From contig NZ_AWFG01000041.1 in assembly GCF_000682695.1 (NCBI RefSeq), positions 1-64,000 of the forward strand: a DNA stretch of 64,000 bases. Direction: 5' to 3'. The DNA comes from Hyphomonas chukchiensis. GTDB lineage: Bacteria > Pseudomonadota > Alphaproteobacteria > Caulobacterales > Hyphomonadaceae. The notes beneath the pieces were generated by a model. That model saw only the letters and a program-made list of their open reading frames with translations, was not told the DNA's origin and ran no database searches. The stretch's first letter is position 1; every line of letters begins with the position of its first letter. Shown piece after piece: positions 1-9,295 of this stretch. The translations under genes were made by a program, and so were the position numbers.

Positions 1-465
1 CCCGCCGATCTCCTCAACGGCCCGCCCCTCGTGGTTGCCGGCTATGGCCGCACGGAGGAAGACGGGCCCGGTGAGGAGGCCTTCAGCCAGACCGGCCGCC
101 AGCTCAGCGCCCCCAAGATGCGCCTGCAGGAAGGTTATGTGCCCTTTGTCGAGACAGAGGCCTGCCGTCAGCAGATCGACAGCCTCGTCGCGCGCTATGG
201 CCTGTCTGACATATATACGGATGTCGCCATCAGTTCCGACAGCCAGATCTGCGCCGGCGCGGGCACGACGGATTCCTGTCAGGGCGATAGCGGCGGCCCG
301 CTGGTCTATCGCGACTATGCCGGACCGCCGGTCCAGATCGGCATTGTCAGCTGGGGCCTCGGCTGCGGCCGGCCCGAAAGCCCTGGAATCTACACCCGTG
401 TGGCGGCTTATGCGGACTGGATTTCCGGCATTACGGGACTGCAGATCGCGGCGCCGCAGCCCTGA
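1..465 (+). CDS. Trypsin-like serine protease (S1 family), 3' part
   Basis: The reading frame is open from the first base, so the gene begins before the window; 154 codons are visible. The segment carries the chymotrypsin-fold hallmarks of the second barrel: the active-site serine motif [11 protein letters not shown], then [10 protein letters not shown] and [13 protein letters not shown] near the C-terminus. Paired cysteines around these motifs match the conserved disulfides of S1 proteases, implying an exported protein. The catalytic His and Asp should lie upstream and cannot be seen. The substrate is unknown; bacterial members are usually secreted or periplasmic endopeptidases. Confidence 0.9.
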   Translation, partial: PADLLNGPPLVVAGYGRTEEDGPGEEAFSQTGRQLSAPKMRLQEGYVPFVETEACRQQIDSLVARYGLSDIYTDVAISSDSQICAGAGTTDSCQGDSGGPLVYRDYAGPPVQIGIVSWGLGCGRPESPGIYTRVAAYADWISGITGLQIAAPQP

Positions 466-547
466 TTGCAGTTTTCCGTGAAAACCCGTGTCAGGCAGGC
501 TTGCAAGCTGCGAAACCTGCCTGTATGTGTCCGCCTTCCTTTTGGCG

Positions 548-624
548 GCACCCGTAGCTCAGCTGGATAGAGCACCAGACTACGAATCTGGGGGTCAGGA
601 GTTCGAATCTCTTCGGGTGCACCA
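548..624 (+). tRNA. tRNA-Arg (anticodon ACG)
   Basis: A full cloverleaf can be drawn. The acceptor stem GCACCCG pairs with CGGGTGC, the D-arm contains TAGCTCAGCTGGATAGAGC, the anticodon loop is CTACGAA between CCAGA and TCTGG, the T-loop is GTTCGAATC, and CCA is encoded. Anticodon ACG (normally A34 to inosine by TadA) reads CGN arginine codons. Confidence 0.97.
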
Positions 625-654
625 TAAGTTTCAAGGCATTGGCAATATAAGCGT

Positions 655-676
655 CAGGACTTCGGGCCTGCCTTTG
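655..676 (+). terminator. Weak hairpin after tRNA-Arg
   Basis: CAGGAC-TTCG-GGCCTG forms a short stem with a UUCG tetraloop about 30 bases after the tRNA. It is followed only by CCTTTGTG, so it is a weak intrinsic terminator or processing hairpin at best. Confidence 0.3.
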
Positions 677-774
677 TGTTGGCCGGCTATTGTCCTGGCC
701 GTCGTCAAAGCGGCAAAAAGCTCCCCTTTAAGACCCCACTGGAGCTGCAGCCCTCACTGCGCTAGAGCCCTCGC

Positions 775-1278
775 ATGACAGCGACATTCATTCTGGGAGG
801 GGCGCGTTCGGGCAAGAGTGCGCGGGCGCAGGCACTGGCGGAGGCGGCGGGGGAGACCCGTCTCTATATCGCCACGGCTGAAGCGCTGGATGCGGAAATG
901 GAAGAACGGATCGCGCGCCACAAGGCCGATCGCGGCGCGGGCTGGCGCACGGTGGAGACACCGCTGGACCTAGTGGCTGCGCTGGAGGGGGCTGAAGCGC
1001 CTGTCGTGCTGGTCGATTGCCTGACGCTGTGGCTGTCCAACCTGATGCATCATGGGCGGGACGTGGAGGCGGAATGTGCGGCGCTGTGCGCTTGTTTGGC
1101 GCGTTTCCAAGGCGAGGTGATCCTTGTGTCGAACGAGGTCGGCCTTGGCCTTGTGCCGGAGACGCCGCTGGGGCGGGCGTTCCGGGATGCGCAGGGACGG
1201 CTGAACCAGCGCGTGGCGGCGGCATGTGATGTGGTGGAATTCGTCGCGGCGGGCCTGCCGCTGCGCCTTAAAGGCTGA
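775..1278 (+). CDS. cobU: Adenosylcobinamide kinase / guanylyltransferase
   Basis: 167 aa, the usual size of CobU/CobP. It phosphorylates adenosylcobinamide and transfers GMP to give AdoCbi-GDP, the substrate of CobS, in the nucleotide-loop branch of B12 synthesis. Visible: P-loop GGARSGKS at residues 8-15, the RIARHKADR segment with His49 (the guanylylated histidine in the family), and VDCLTLWLSN around residue 80. The start follows from the N-terminal TFILGGARSGKS fold. It is the only cob gene here on the plus strand and converges on cobD, with the 3' ends overlapping by 11 bases, so it needs its own promoter. No riboswitch precedes it. Confidence 0.95.
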   Translation: MTATFILGGARSGKSARAQALAEAAGETRLYIATAEALDAEMEERIARHKADRGAGWRTVETPLDLVAALEGAEAPVVLVDCLTLWLSNLMHHGRDVEAECAALCACLARFQGEVILVSNEVGLGLVPETPLGRAFRDAQGRLNQRVAAACDVVEFVAAGLPLRLKG

Positions 1279-2260
1279 GCGCGGCGGCGAGGCGGCGTTC
1301 GGCTTCGGCGTTCGAAGGCAGGCCGATGCGGAGGAGATCGGGGGCATAGTCGAACCGGCGGACATAGAGGCCGGCCTCGGCGAGCCGGTGCCAGAGTTGC
1401 GGGGCATTCTCGGTGCGGACAAGGCGGAAGAGATCTGTCCCGCCTACGAGCCAGAGGCCTGAATCCAGAAGAATTTTATCGAGACGGCGGCGGGCGGCAG
1501 CGAGCTGTTCGCGCGTTTCGGCCTGCCAGTGATCGTCACCATAGGCCTGTCTGCCAATCGCGAGGGCCGGGCCGGACACGGGCCAGACGCCGAGGCGCTG
1601 GGACGTGGCTTCCAGCAGGGTAGGCGGGCCGAGCAGGGCGCCGAGGCGGAGGCCCGCGAGGCCGTAGAACTTGCCGAAGGAGCGCAGGATGATGAGGCGT
1701 TCGGCGCCTGCCATGGGGGCGAGGCTGAGGGCGGGGACAAGGTCTGCATAGGCTTCGTCGACGATCAGCCAGCCATTGCGGGCCGCCTGGCGGGTCAAAG
1801 CCTGCCCCAATTGTGACCGTTCGTGGACCATTCCCGTGGGATTGTTGGGGTTACAAAGGACCAATGCGTCGACTTTGCCCGCTTCTGCCAGCGGATCGGC
1901 CGTTTCGAGCACGTCGGCGCCGCTCGCCCGCCATGCGCGCGCATGGTCGCCATAGGTGGGTGAGGCGAGGGCGACGGTGCGCGGCGCGATGACGGTGGGC
2001 AGGAGACGGATCAGCAGCTCGCTGCCGGGGGCCAGCAGGAGGGCAGACTCCGGCGCGCCGATGGCACTGGCCATGGCGGCGCGGCAGGCCTGCATGGCGG
2101 CGACAGTGGGCAGGTGCTGCCACGCGGCGGCGGGAAGGGCGCCGGCGAGGTAGGGCCAAGGGTTGATGCCGGTGGAGAGGTCGATCCATGGGGTCGGCGC
2201 GTTCGGGTAGGCGGCCTGCATGCGGTCCAGCGCGCCGCCATGGAGGAGGTCGTCATTCAT
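1268..2260 (-). CDS. cobD: L-threonine-O-3-phosphate decarboxylase
   Basis: 330 aa PLP enzyme of the aspartate-aminotransferase fold. It makes (R)-1-amino-2-propanol O-2-phosphate, the linker that CbiB attaches to cobyric acid (called CobC in the aerobic-pathway naming). Seen: CNPNNPTG at 136-143, DEAYAD at 168-173, and the PLP lysine in SFGK (K197). The ATG at 2260 overlaps the cbiB stop as ATGA, which decides the start; a longer frame upstream runs inside cbiB and is not credible. Last gene of the riboswitch-led btu-cob operon. Confidence 0.93.
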   Translation of the reverse strand: MNDDLLHGGALDRMQAAYPNAPTPWIDLSTGINPWPYLAGALPAAAWQHLPTVAAMQACRAAMASAIGAPESALLLAPGSELLIRLLPTVIAPRTVALASPTYGDHARAWRASGADVLETADPLAEAGKVDALVLCNPNNPTGMVHERSQLGQALTRQAARNGWLIVDEAYADLVPALSLAPMAGAERLIILRSFGKFYGLAGLRLGALLGPPTLLEATSQRLGVWPVSGPALAIGRQAYGDDHWQAETREQLAAARRRLDKILLDSGLWLVGGTDLFRLVRTENAPQLWHRLAEAGLYVRRFDYAPDLLRIGLPSNAEAERRLAAALSL

Positions 2261-3207
2261 GCGAGGCTCCTGATCCATGCGGTTGCGGCGAGCAGCATAG
2301 CGAGCAGGACCATGGCGCGGAGATAGAGGTTGAGGCCGCGCTTCAATGCCAGCGGTGAGGGATCGGGCGCGCCAGCGTTCAGCCATGGCTCGTCGCTCAC
2401 GCGGTCCCCATAGCGGCGCGGGCCGGAGAGGCGGACGCCGAGGGCGCCGGCCATGGCGGCCTCGGGCCAGCCGGCATTGGGCGAGCGGTGACGGCTTGCA
2501 TCGTGCAGCAGGGTGCGAAGTGCGCTTGTGCCTCCGGACCTGGCTGCAAAGGCAAGACCCGTCAGGCGGGCGGGGACGAGATTGGCGACATCGTCCAGCC
2601 GGGCGGCAAAGCCGCCAAAGGCGGCGTAACGCTCATTCCGATGACCGATCATGGAGTCGAGCGTGTTCACGGCCTTGTAGGCGGCGAGGCCCGGCAGGCC
2701 GAACAGGGTACCCCAGAAGAGGGGAGCGGTGACGCCGTCGGACGCGTTCTCGGCAAGGCTTTCAAGCGCGGCGCGGGCAATGCCAGACTCGTCGAGCCGG
2801 GCCGGGTCGCGGCCGACGATTTGCGAGACGGCGGCGCGCGCGCCTGCTATGTCACCAGCGGAGAGGGGGCGGGCGACGGCAGCGACATGTGTGTAGAGGC
2901 TGCGCGAGGCGATGAGGCTGGAGGCGAGCAGGGCCTCTATGGTCCAGCCGAGGATCGTGTCCGGCAGGGCGCGCGAGATGGCAAAGGCGAGGGTGGTTGC
3001 GGCGGAGATGGCGAGCAGGGATGACAGGGCGCCCGCCACATAGCGTGCGGGGTGGGGCCATGAAGGCTGATTGAAGGCGCGTTCGAGCCAGCTGATCCCG
3101 GCGCCGAACCACACAACCGGGTGCCGGATCAGGCGGTAGAGCCAGCCGGGCCAGCCGAAGGCGGCCTCGATGGCCCAGGCCGCCAGCATCAGGCCCGCCG
3201 CGCTCAT
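2257..3207 (-). CDS. cbiB: Adenosylcobinamide-phosphate synthase
   Basis: 316 aa integral membrane protein that joins the aminopropanol phosphate made by CobD to adenosylcobyric acid. Features: N-terminal hydrophobic helix, the RHPVVWFGAGISWLE block near residue 30, NASDGVTAPLFW around residue 155 and the YKAVNTLDSMIGHRN segment, all typical of CbiB/CobD family proteins. It overlaps cobQ upstream and cobD downstream by ATGA junctions, indicating translational coupling. Pairing of cbiB with cobD in one operon fits their consecutive reactions. Confidence 0.94.
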   Translation of the reverse strand: MSAAGLMLAAWAIEAAFGWPGWLYRLIRHPVVWFGAGISWLERAFNQPSWPHPARYVAGALSSLLAISAATTLAFAISRALPDTILGWTIEALLASSLIASRSLYTHVAAVARPLSAGDIAGARAAVSQIVGRDPARLDESGIARAALESLAENASDGVTAPLFWGTLFGLPGLAAYKAVNTLDSMIGHRNERYAAFGGFAARLDDVANLVPARLTGLAFAARSGGTSALRTLLHDASRHRSPNAGWPEAAMAGALGVRLSGPRRYGDRVSDEPWLNAGAPDPSPLALKRGLNLYLRAMVLLAMLLAATAWIRSLA

Positions 3208-4691
3208 GCCGTGCCGGGATGCCAGCCGGGTGCGCGCGCCTCGGCGAAGAGGCGGTCCACGTCAACGGCGGCTTCCACGCCGTCGGCCAGTGCATCCAGC
3301 GCGCGCTCGACCTCGCCATCATAATTGAGTGCAAAATCGCCGCGTCCGCCGGAGCGGGTGATCCAGCTGCGGCGGAAGCCGTCCTGCGCGAAGGCGCCGT
3401 GCAGGTAGGTGCCTTCGATACGCCCGTTCGGGCTGCGGGCGCCTTCGGGCCTGTCGTTGAGGGTGAACATGGGCCGGTCCGTGGCAGGGCCTTGGGTGAT
3501 GCCGGCATGGATTTCGTAGCCGGCGACAGGTGCGCCGCTCAGGGCGCACTGGCCGCGAGTTTCATTCACCTGTTTGTCGGCAATCATGCGCGTCTCGACA
3601 TCCAGCAGGCCGAGGCCTTCGGCTTCGCCGGGCAGGCCGTCAACGCCGAGCGGATCAATGATCCGTTTACCGAGCATCTGGTAGCCGCCGCAAATGCCGA
3701 GCAGGCGGCCGCCATTGCGGACATGGGCATGGATGTCATGGTCCCAGCCCTGTGACCGCAGGAAGGCGAGATCGCCCAGCGTGGACTTGGTGCCGAACAG
3801 GATCACCACATCGGTATCGCGCGGAATGGGGCGGCCGGGCGTGACCCAGTGAAAGTCCACATCGGGCTCGATGCGCAGCGGGTCGGCATCATCGAAATTG
3901 GCGATGCGCGACAGCATGGGCGCGGCGATGCGCAGGCCTTTGCCGGAGCGGGGCAGGGGCGCATCAAGGATGACGGCGTCTTCTGCGGGGAGCTGCGTGA
4001 TGGCTGGCAGCCAGGGAATGACGCCGAAACAGGGCCAGCCGGTGCGTTGCTCAATGCCGCTGACGCCATCATCGAAAAGGCGGATGTCACCGCGAAACTT
4101 GTTGACGAGGAAGCCGCGGATCATGTCGGCATCGGCCGGGTCGATCACGGTCTTCGTGCCGACAAGGCTGGCGATGACGCCGCCGCGCTCGATGTCGCCG
4201 ATCAGGCAGACGGGCACGCCGGCGCGGCGGGCAAAGCCCATGTTTGCAATGTCGCGATCGCGCAGGTTGATCTCGGCGGGGCTGCCCGCGCCTTCGACGA
4301 GAACGAGGTCATACTGGTTGGTGAGCCGGTCAAAGCTTGCCATCACCGCGCCCATCAATTGGTCGCGATGGGACATGTAATAGGCCGCGTCCATTGTCTG
4401 CACGGCCTTGCCATGGACGACGATCTGGGACTTGCGGTCTGTCTCCGGTTTCAGCAGGACGGGATTGAAATCCGTGTGCGGCGCAATGCCTGCCGCGAGC
4501 GCTTGCAATGCCTGCGCGCGGCCGATCTCGCCGCCACCGGGGCAGGCGGCCGCATTGTTGGACATGTTCTGCGGCTTGAAGGGCGCAACGCTGAGGCCTC
4601 GCCGCCGGGCAATGCGGCAGAGCGCAGCGGTGAGCACGGACTTGCCGACATCCGATCCCGTGCCCTGCAGCATCAGCGCGCGGGCCGTCAT
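3204..4691 (-). CDS. cobQ: Adenosylcobyric acid synthase (glutamine-hydrolysing)
   Basis: 495 aa, normal for CobQ/CbiP. It amidates adenosylcobyrinic a,c-diamide at positions b, d, e and g using glutamine and ATP. The N-terminal half is a dethiobiotin-synthetase-like ATPase with GTGSDVGKS at 10-18 and KPQNMSNNA at about 39; the C-terminal half is a triad glutamine amidotransferase with nucleophile Cys334 in GICGGYQMLG and a catalytic His in GTYLHG. Start ATG 4691 overlaps the preceding ABC ATPase stop (ATGA). Its presence means the cell can process corrinoids at or before the cobyrinic acid diamide stage, although no ring-building genes are in the window. Confidence 0.95.
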   Translation of the reverse strand: MTARALMLQGTGSDVGKSVLTAALCRIARRRGLSVAPFKPQNMSNNAAACPGGGEIGRAQALQALAAGIAPHTDFNPVLLKPETDRKSQIVVHGKAVQTMDAAYYMSHRDQLMGAVMASFDRLTNQYDLVLVEGAGSPAEINLRDRDIANMGFARRAGVPVCLIGDIERGGVIASLVGTKTVIDPADADMIRGFLVNKFRGDIRLFDDGVSGIEQRTGWPCFGVIPWLPAITQLPAEDAVILDAPLPRSGKGLRIAAPMLSRIANFDDADPLRIEPDVDFHWVTPGRPIPRDTDVVILFGTKSTLGDLAFLRSQGWDHDIHAHVRNGGRLLGICGGYQMLGKRIIDPLGVDGLPGEAEGLGLLDVETRMIADKQVNETRGQCALSGAPVAGYEIHAGITQGPATDRPMFTLNDRPEGARSPNGRIEGTYLHGAFAQDGFRRSWITRSGGRGDFALNYDGEVERALDALADGVEAAVDVDRLFAEARAPGWHPGTA

Positions 4692-5449
4692 GCGGCGCCC
4701 TCGATATGGACCAGCGTGCCATGGACACGGGCGCGGACACCGTAGATTTCGGCGAGGCGTTCGGCGGTGAGGGTTTCGGTCGGCGGACCGTCGGCGACGA
4801 TGCAGCCATCCTTCATCCAGATGAGCCGGCTGGCATAGCGGGCGGCAAGGGAGATGTCGTGGAGGACGACAAGGGCGCCGCCGCCGCGCGCGACATAGGA
4901 CTGGATGATGTCCATGATGCGGAACTGGTGGCGCGGGTCGAGGGCGGCAACGGGCTCGTCTGCCACGAGCAGCGGCGCCTCGGCGGCGAAGGCGCGGGCG
5001 CAATGGACGCGGGCGAGTTCGCCGCCGGACAATGTGTCGGCGGAGCGGTGGGCGAGGGCGGCGAGGTCGCAGGTCTCCATCGCGCGATCAACGGCGTCGG
5101 CGTCCGGCTGGCTGAGGCGGCCCGGCGCGGCGCCATAGGCATAGCGGCCAAGGGCGACGACATCGCGCACGGCATTGGGCCAGGCGAGCGGGCGCTGCTG
5201 GGGCAGGTAGGCGACGCGGCGCGCGCGTTCCATGGGCGAGAGGCGGGCGCAATCATCGCCGTTGAGGGTCGCGGTGCCTGCGTCACGTTTCTCAAGGCCG
5301 AGCGCGGCGCGCAGCAGGCTGGTCTTGCCGGCGCCATTGGGGCCGAGCAGCGCGACGAGTTCGCCGGGCACGAGGGAGAAGCCGGCGCCTTCGACGAGCG
5401 TGGTGCGGCCTGCTTTGACTGTCAGGTTCGTGACGGTGAGATCAGTCAT
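4688..5449 (-). CDS. btuD: ABC transporter ATPase, vitamin B12/corrinoid uptake
   Basis: 253 aa cytoplasmic ATPase of a FecCD-type importer. Walker A GPNGAGKT at 36-43, Q-loop at Q84/Q85, signature LSGGE at 140-144, Walker B LLVADEP at 160-166, and the switch histidine in VVLHD. It overlaps the permease gene by 8 bases and cobQ by 4. By sequence alone the family also includes haem and siderophore importers; the cobalamin riboswitch, btuB and cob genes in the same operon make corrinoid the likely substrate. Confidence 0.9.
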   Translation of the reverse strand: MTDLTVTNLTVKAGRTTLVEGAGFSLVPGELVALLGPNGAGKTSLLRAALGLEKRDAGTATLNGDDCARLSPMERARRVAYLPQQRPLAWPNAVRDVVALGRYAYGAAPGRLSQPDADAVDRAMETCDLAALAHRSADTLSGGELARVHCARAFAAEAPLLVADEPVAALDPRHQFRIMDIIQSYVARGGGALVVLHDISLAARYASRLIWMKDGCIVADGPPTETLTAERLAEIYGVRARVHGTLVHIEGAA

Positions 5450-6434
5450 TGCCGGTCCGCCTCTGTATCGCGATCCAGACGAAGGCGGGCGCGCCGATCA
5501 GGGCGGCGACGACGCCAAGCTTCAGCTCGTTGGAGGTCGGGATGATGCGCACGCCAATGTCGGCCAGCACGAGGATGAGGCCCGCAAAGAGCGCCGAGGG
5601 AACAAGCGAGCGGGCGGGATCATGCCCCACGAAGGGCCGTATCACGTGCGGCGCGACAATGCCGACAAAGCCGATGGCGCCTGCGAGGGCCACCGAGCCG
5701 CCCGTCGCGAGCCCGGCGCCGAGCACGGTGAGGATGCGCTGGGTGCGGAGGTTCAGGCCGACGCCGCTGGCGGCTTCCTCGCCGAGCGTGAGGGCCGAGA
5801 GGCCGCGCCGGGAGGCAAGCAGGATGGCGGCGCCAACGAGAATGAAGGGCGCGGCGAGGCCGATCTCGCGGAAGCTGCGATTGGCGACCGAGCCGAGCAT
5901 CCAGTTGATCATGTCGGCGAGCGAGAAGGGATTGGGCGCGAGGTTCATCAGGAGGCTCATGGCGGCGCCCGCAAAGCTTGAGAGGCCGACGCCGATCAGG
6001 ATGAGCGTGACGACCGAGCGTGTGCGGATGGCGGCGAGCGTGATGAGGCCGGTGGCCGCCAGCGCGCCAAGGATGGCCGAGAGGGGCAGGATCCAGGGCG
6101 AGAGCGCGACCAGTCCGTAATAGAGCGAGAAGGTGGCGGCGAGCGAGGCTGTGGCGGAGACGCCGAGCACGCCGGGCTCGGCCAGCGGGTTGCGGAGCAG
6201 GCCCTGAAGGGCCGCGCCACTGATGCCGAGCGAGGCGCCGACCATGTAGGCGGCGAGGGCACGGGGGAGGCGGATCTGCCAGATCACCAGCCGGTCGCCT
6301 GCGTCGCCGGCGCCGAAGAAGGCGGCGAGCACGCGCTCGGGCGACATGGGCGTCGAGCCGAGCAGGCAGGCGGCGAAGAGGGCGAGCAGCGATGCGGCCA
6401 CCAGCGCGGGGAGGAGCCAGACGGCGGGTTTCAT
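5442..6434 (-). CDS. btuC: ABC transporter permease, vitamin B12/corrinoid uptake
   Basis: 330 aa FecCD/BtuC-type permease with about ten hydrophobic helices. Recognisable blocks are RLPRALAAYMVGASLGISGAA, the GLLRNPLAEPGVLG motif that contacts the ATPase side, and VALAGAIGFVGIVAPHV followed by RPFVGHDPARSL near the C-terminus. The ATG at 6434 overlaps the btuF stop by ATGA and begins with a clean membrane helix, so the longer in-frame extension is rejected. Works with the adjacent ATPase and binding lipoprotein. Confidence 0.92.
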   Translation of the reverse strand: MKPAVWLLPALVAASLLALFAACLLGSTPMSPERVLAAFFGAGDAGDRLVIWQIRLPRALAAYMVGASLGISGAALQGLLRNPLAEPGVLGVSATASLAATFSLYYGLVALSPWILPLSAILGALAATGLITLAAIRTRSVVTLILIGVGLSSFAGAAMSLLMNLAPNPFSLADMINWMLGSVANRSFREIGLAAPFILVGAAILLASRRGLSALTLGEEAASGVGLNLRTQRILTVLGAGLATGGSVALAGAIGFVGIVAPHVIRPFVGHDPARSLVPSALFAGLILVLADIGVRIIPTSNELKLGVVAALIGAPAFVWIAIQRRTGND

Positions 6435-7258
6435 TGCTCGCTCCCTTCGGCCAGCGCTTCGATGGCGTCGATCAGGAACCAGCCATTGCAGGAGGTCCAC
6501 GCGCCTTCAAGTGAAACGACGGTGCGGTCGGCCAGCTGGGCGCGGGCGACGGGGTGGTTCATCGGGCTCCAGGCGTCCGGATGATTGGTGCGCGAGCCGA
6601 AGAAGGCGGCGGCGATGACGTCCGGGGCTTCATAGGCGAGGCGCTCGAGGGGAATGGAGCGCCAGCCGGGCTGTTGCTGGAAATTCTCGAGGCCGGCGGC
6701 AAGGATCATTTCGTGCACGAGGGAGCCGGGGCCGCTCGTGACGCCGGCGGGGGTCATGTAGAGCGCGGACTTGCCGCTGCTGCGCTGGGCCAGGTGATCG
6801 AGCCGCGCCTGCGTTTCGGAGGCCAGGGCGGCGCCGCGATCATGTTCGCCGAGGCCGTCGGCGATGCGCTGGACATTGGCGAGTACGCCGGGCAGGTCGC
6901 CGGCCCAGCCGACATCGAGCACGGTGATGCCGGCGCGCTCGAAGAATTGCGTCGCGTCCGGTCCGCCGCCATAGGAGCGCACGACCAGATCCGGCTTCAG
7001 CAGGATCACGTCTTCCGCAATCGGACGGACGGTGCGAAGGCCCTGGGCGGCATCGCGCATGTAGGAGAAGTCCTTGTCCGCATTGGGCGACACGGCGAGG
7101 ATGCGGTCGCGGTCTGCAAATTCAAGGACGTACTGGTCGGCGCAATAGTCGAGACTGACGACCCGGACGGGGCGTGCCGTATCGGCCGCCGGCGGTGTGG
7201 GAGGACCACCGCAGGCGGCCAGCAGCCCGGCCAGGAAAAGGATCGTCAGTCTCGACAC
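6431..7258 (-). CDS. btuF: Corrinoid-binding lipoprotein of ABC importer
   Basis: 275 aa. The N-terminus is a signal with lipobox LAAC (Cys16), so it is anchored to a membrane rather than free in the periplasm. The rest fits the BtuF/FecB two-lobed fold: VRVVSLDYCADQYVLEFADRDRILAVSP at about 31-58, a DVILLKPDLVV block, and a C-terminal NGWFLIDAIEAL helix. It lies 10 bases after btuB and directly precedes btuC. Cobalamin is inferred as ligand from operon context. Confidence 0.88.
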   Translation of the reverse strand: MSRLTILFLAGLLAACGGPPTPPAADTARPVRVVSLDYCADQYVLEFADRDRILAVSPNADKDFSYMRDAAQGLRTVRPIAEDVILLKPDLVVRSYGGGPDATQFFERAGITVLDVGWAGDLPGVLANVQRIADGLGEHDRGAALASETQARLDHLAQRSSGKSALYMTPAGVTSGPGSLVHEMILAAGLENFQQQPGWRSIPLERLAYEAPDVIAAAFFGSRTNHPDAWSPMNHPVARAQLADRTVVSLEGAWTSCNGWFLIDAIEALAEGSEQ

Positions 7259-7268
7259 GCTGCTTCCT

Positions 7269-9116
7269 CTAGTAACGCAGTCTCAGGCCGACACTGCCGG
7301 AGAGGCCGGGTGTGCCGTAGCCGAGGACTTCCTGATAGTGCTCGTCGAACAGGTTTTCGATGCGGGCGAAGAGTTCGACACTGTCGGTCAGGTCATAGCG
7401 GCCTGTCAGATCGACCCGCGTCCAGCTGTCGAGCGTGCCGCCGCTGGAATTGGGCTCCTCGCCATTGTAGCGGACGAGAACAGCGCCGGAGAGCGGGCCA
7501 TCGGGATCGAGCGAGACCGTAACGTCGCCGCTATGTTCCGGCATGCGGACGAGGGCATTGCCGTTGCCGTCTTCGGCGTCGATATAGGCGTAATTGGCCG
7601 AGACGCCGAGCCAGTTGGTGAACTGGTAGCCGCCGGTCAGCTCAATGCCTTCGGAGGTCACGAAGGCGATATTGTCGTATCCGGCGGTATAGGAGAAATC
7701 GATCATGTTCTCCGTTTCCTGATGGAAGACGGTGGCGCCGGCCTGCGCGCGGCCATCCAGAGAATTCCATTCGACGCCGAGATCATAGGCTTCGGATGTC
7801 TCCGGTTTCAGGTTGGCATTGGGTTCTGTCAGGCCACAGAACGAGCAGACATAGGTCGACTGGAAGATGGAGGGCGCCTTGAAGCCCTGACCCCAGCTGG
7901 CCCGCAGCAGGACCTGGTCGGTCGCGCTGTATGCGGCTGCGACACGGCCTGTGGTTTTGGAGCCGAACGTGTCGGTATCGTCGACGCGCACGCCGCCCGT
8001 GAGGGTCAGCTTCTCGACCGGCTTGTACTCATAGAGGGCAAACAGGCCATCAATCGTCGAATCGGAGTCATTGGCCGTCGTGTCTTCGCGTTCGGCGCCG
8101 AAGGCGAGCTTGTTGGCGGCATTGACCGTGAACGTGCCCTGGTAGCGATAGACCGCGCGGTCGCCTTCGGCGGCATAGCTTTGCGCGCCATCGGTGAAGT
8201 TCTTGCGGGTGATGTCGGAATAGCCAACCACGAACAGGTTTTCGAGCCGGTCATCGAACAGCGGCACTTTCAGCGAGAGATTGCCTGAGAGCGAATCTGA
8301 CTCCGTCGACTCGTCGCCATCGGCTGTGCTGCCCTGCGCGCCGCCGGAATAGCTGTCATACTCGCTGGTGGCATCGCTGTAGAGCAGCGTGCCATCGAGG
8401 CGCATCTGGCTCGGCAGGTTCAGGCCGCCGCGCGCCGACAGGGTTGTGGAGTCGTAGCCGTCCTTCTCGGTATTGCCATTGGCTTCGTCGGCCTTGGAGA
8501 TGCCGTCCGTGGTCATGCCGGTGGCGGCGATGCGGAAGTCGCCGGTGTCATTGGCGCCGCCAATGGATGCGCCTCCGCGGAACGTGTTGAACGAGCCGTA
8601 TTCGCCGAACGCGCTGCCGCCGAGGCCGTCTTCCGGACGCTTGGTGGTAATGGCGACCACGCCGCCAATCGCGTCGCTGCCCCACAGCGTGGATTGCGGG
8701 CCCTTGAGCACTTCGATGCGTTCGATGTTCTCTGTGTCGAGATAGGCGAAGTTGTAGCCGCCGCCTGTGCCCGAAGGGTCGTTGATCGGCACGCCATCCA
8801 TCAGGACAAGCGTCTGGTCGCTGGAAGCGCCGCGGATGCGGACAGTTGCGTTGCCGCCAAAGCTGCCGCTCTGGTTGATGGTGACGCCGGGCGCGGAGGC
8901 AATGGCATCAAGGGCAAAGTCGAAGCCGAGCTTGTCGATGGTCTCGGCGCTGATGATCGAGACGCTGGAGCCGACTTCGGTGGCCGTCTGGTCGAGGCGC
9001 GAGCCCGAAACGATCACGGTGTCGAGCTTGGTTTCTTCGGTATCAATTGCCTGGGCTAAAGCTGGCGCAGCCATAGCAAGGATGGTCATGCCCAGAAGGG
9101 CAGTCTTGAAAGACAT
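7269..9116 (-). CDS. btuB: TonB-dependent vitamin B12 outer-membrane receptor
   Basis: 615 aa. Signal peptide MSFKTALLGMTILAMAAPALAQA, TonB box DTVIVSGSR shortly after, plug domain containing APGVTINQSG, RGASSDQTLVLMDGVPIND and VLKGPQSTLWGSDAIGGVV, then a long beta-barrel ending in the aromatic residue Tyr (GLRLRY). The ATG at 9116 is preceded by AGAGGAA at good spacing; an in-frame GTG 18 bases upstream is less likely. First gene after the cobalamin riboswitch, so expression should fall when adenosylcobalamin is plentiful. Confidence 0.93.
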   Translation of the reverse strand: MSFKTALLGMTILAMAAPALAQAIDTEETKLDTVIVSGSRLDQTATEVGSSVSIISAETIDKLGFDFALDAIASAPGVTINQSGSFGGNATVRIRGASSDQTLVLMDGVPINDPSGTGGGYNFAYLDTENIERIEVLKGPQSTLWGSDAIGGVVAITTKRPEDGLGGSAFGEYGSFNTFRGGASIGGANDTGDFRIAATGMTTDGISKADEANGNTEKDGYDSTTLSARGGLNLPSQMRLDGTLLYSDATSEYDSYSGGAQGSTADGDESTESDSLSGNLSLKVPLFDDRLENLFVVGYSDITRKNFTDGAQSYAAEGDRAVYRYQGTFTVNAANKLAFGAEREDTTANDSDSTIDGLFALYEYKPVEKLTLTGGVRVDDTDTFGSKTTGRVAAAYSATDQVLLRASWGQGFKAPSIFQSTYVCSFCGLTEPNANLKPETSEAYDLGVEWNSLDGRAQAGATVFHQETENMIDFSYTAGYDNIAFVTSEGIELTGGYQFTNWLGVSANYAYIDAEDGNGNALVRMPEHSGDVTVSLDPDGPLSGAVLVRYNGEEPNSSGGTLDSWTRVDLTGRYDLTDSVELFARIENLFDEHYQEVLGYGTPGLSGSVGLRLRY

Positions 9117-9295
9117 AGTAGCATTCCTCTGCACCCTTGCCGCCCGCGAGGAGGGTACATTTCACAACGACATGCTGGCCCACTGCGAAACGCAGCCGGG
9201 CGGCCAGGCCTGATTTTACGGTTGTCGTCACAAAGGACTGGCGTTTAGCCTTCCCGCCCACTGAGAACTTTCCCCGGTTCTCGGACGAACGACGC
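9117..9295 (-). promoter_or_regulatory. btuB leader between aptamer and start codon
   Basis: About 180 untranslated bases separate the aptamer from the btuB ATG. They hold two candidate expression-platform hairpins: GAGAAC/GTTCTC (9263-9282, loop with GGGG) and a stem around CTGCG-AAA-CGCAG (9183-9195) closed by TGGCC/GGCCA (9176-9206). The ribosome site AGAGGAA lies at the end. No U-tract terminator is obvious, so control could be translational or Rho-dependent. Confidence 0.45.

Noticed and set aside
488-778. 96-codon frame across the tRNA
   Set aside because: It overlaps the tRNA-Arg gene; not coding.
4692-5003. 104-residue N-terminal extension of CobQ
   Set aside because: It runs antiparallel-free inside the ABC ATPase gene, is Arg/Pro-rich, and the ATGA overlap gives the true start.
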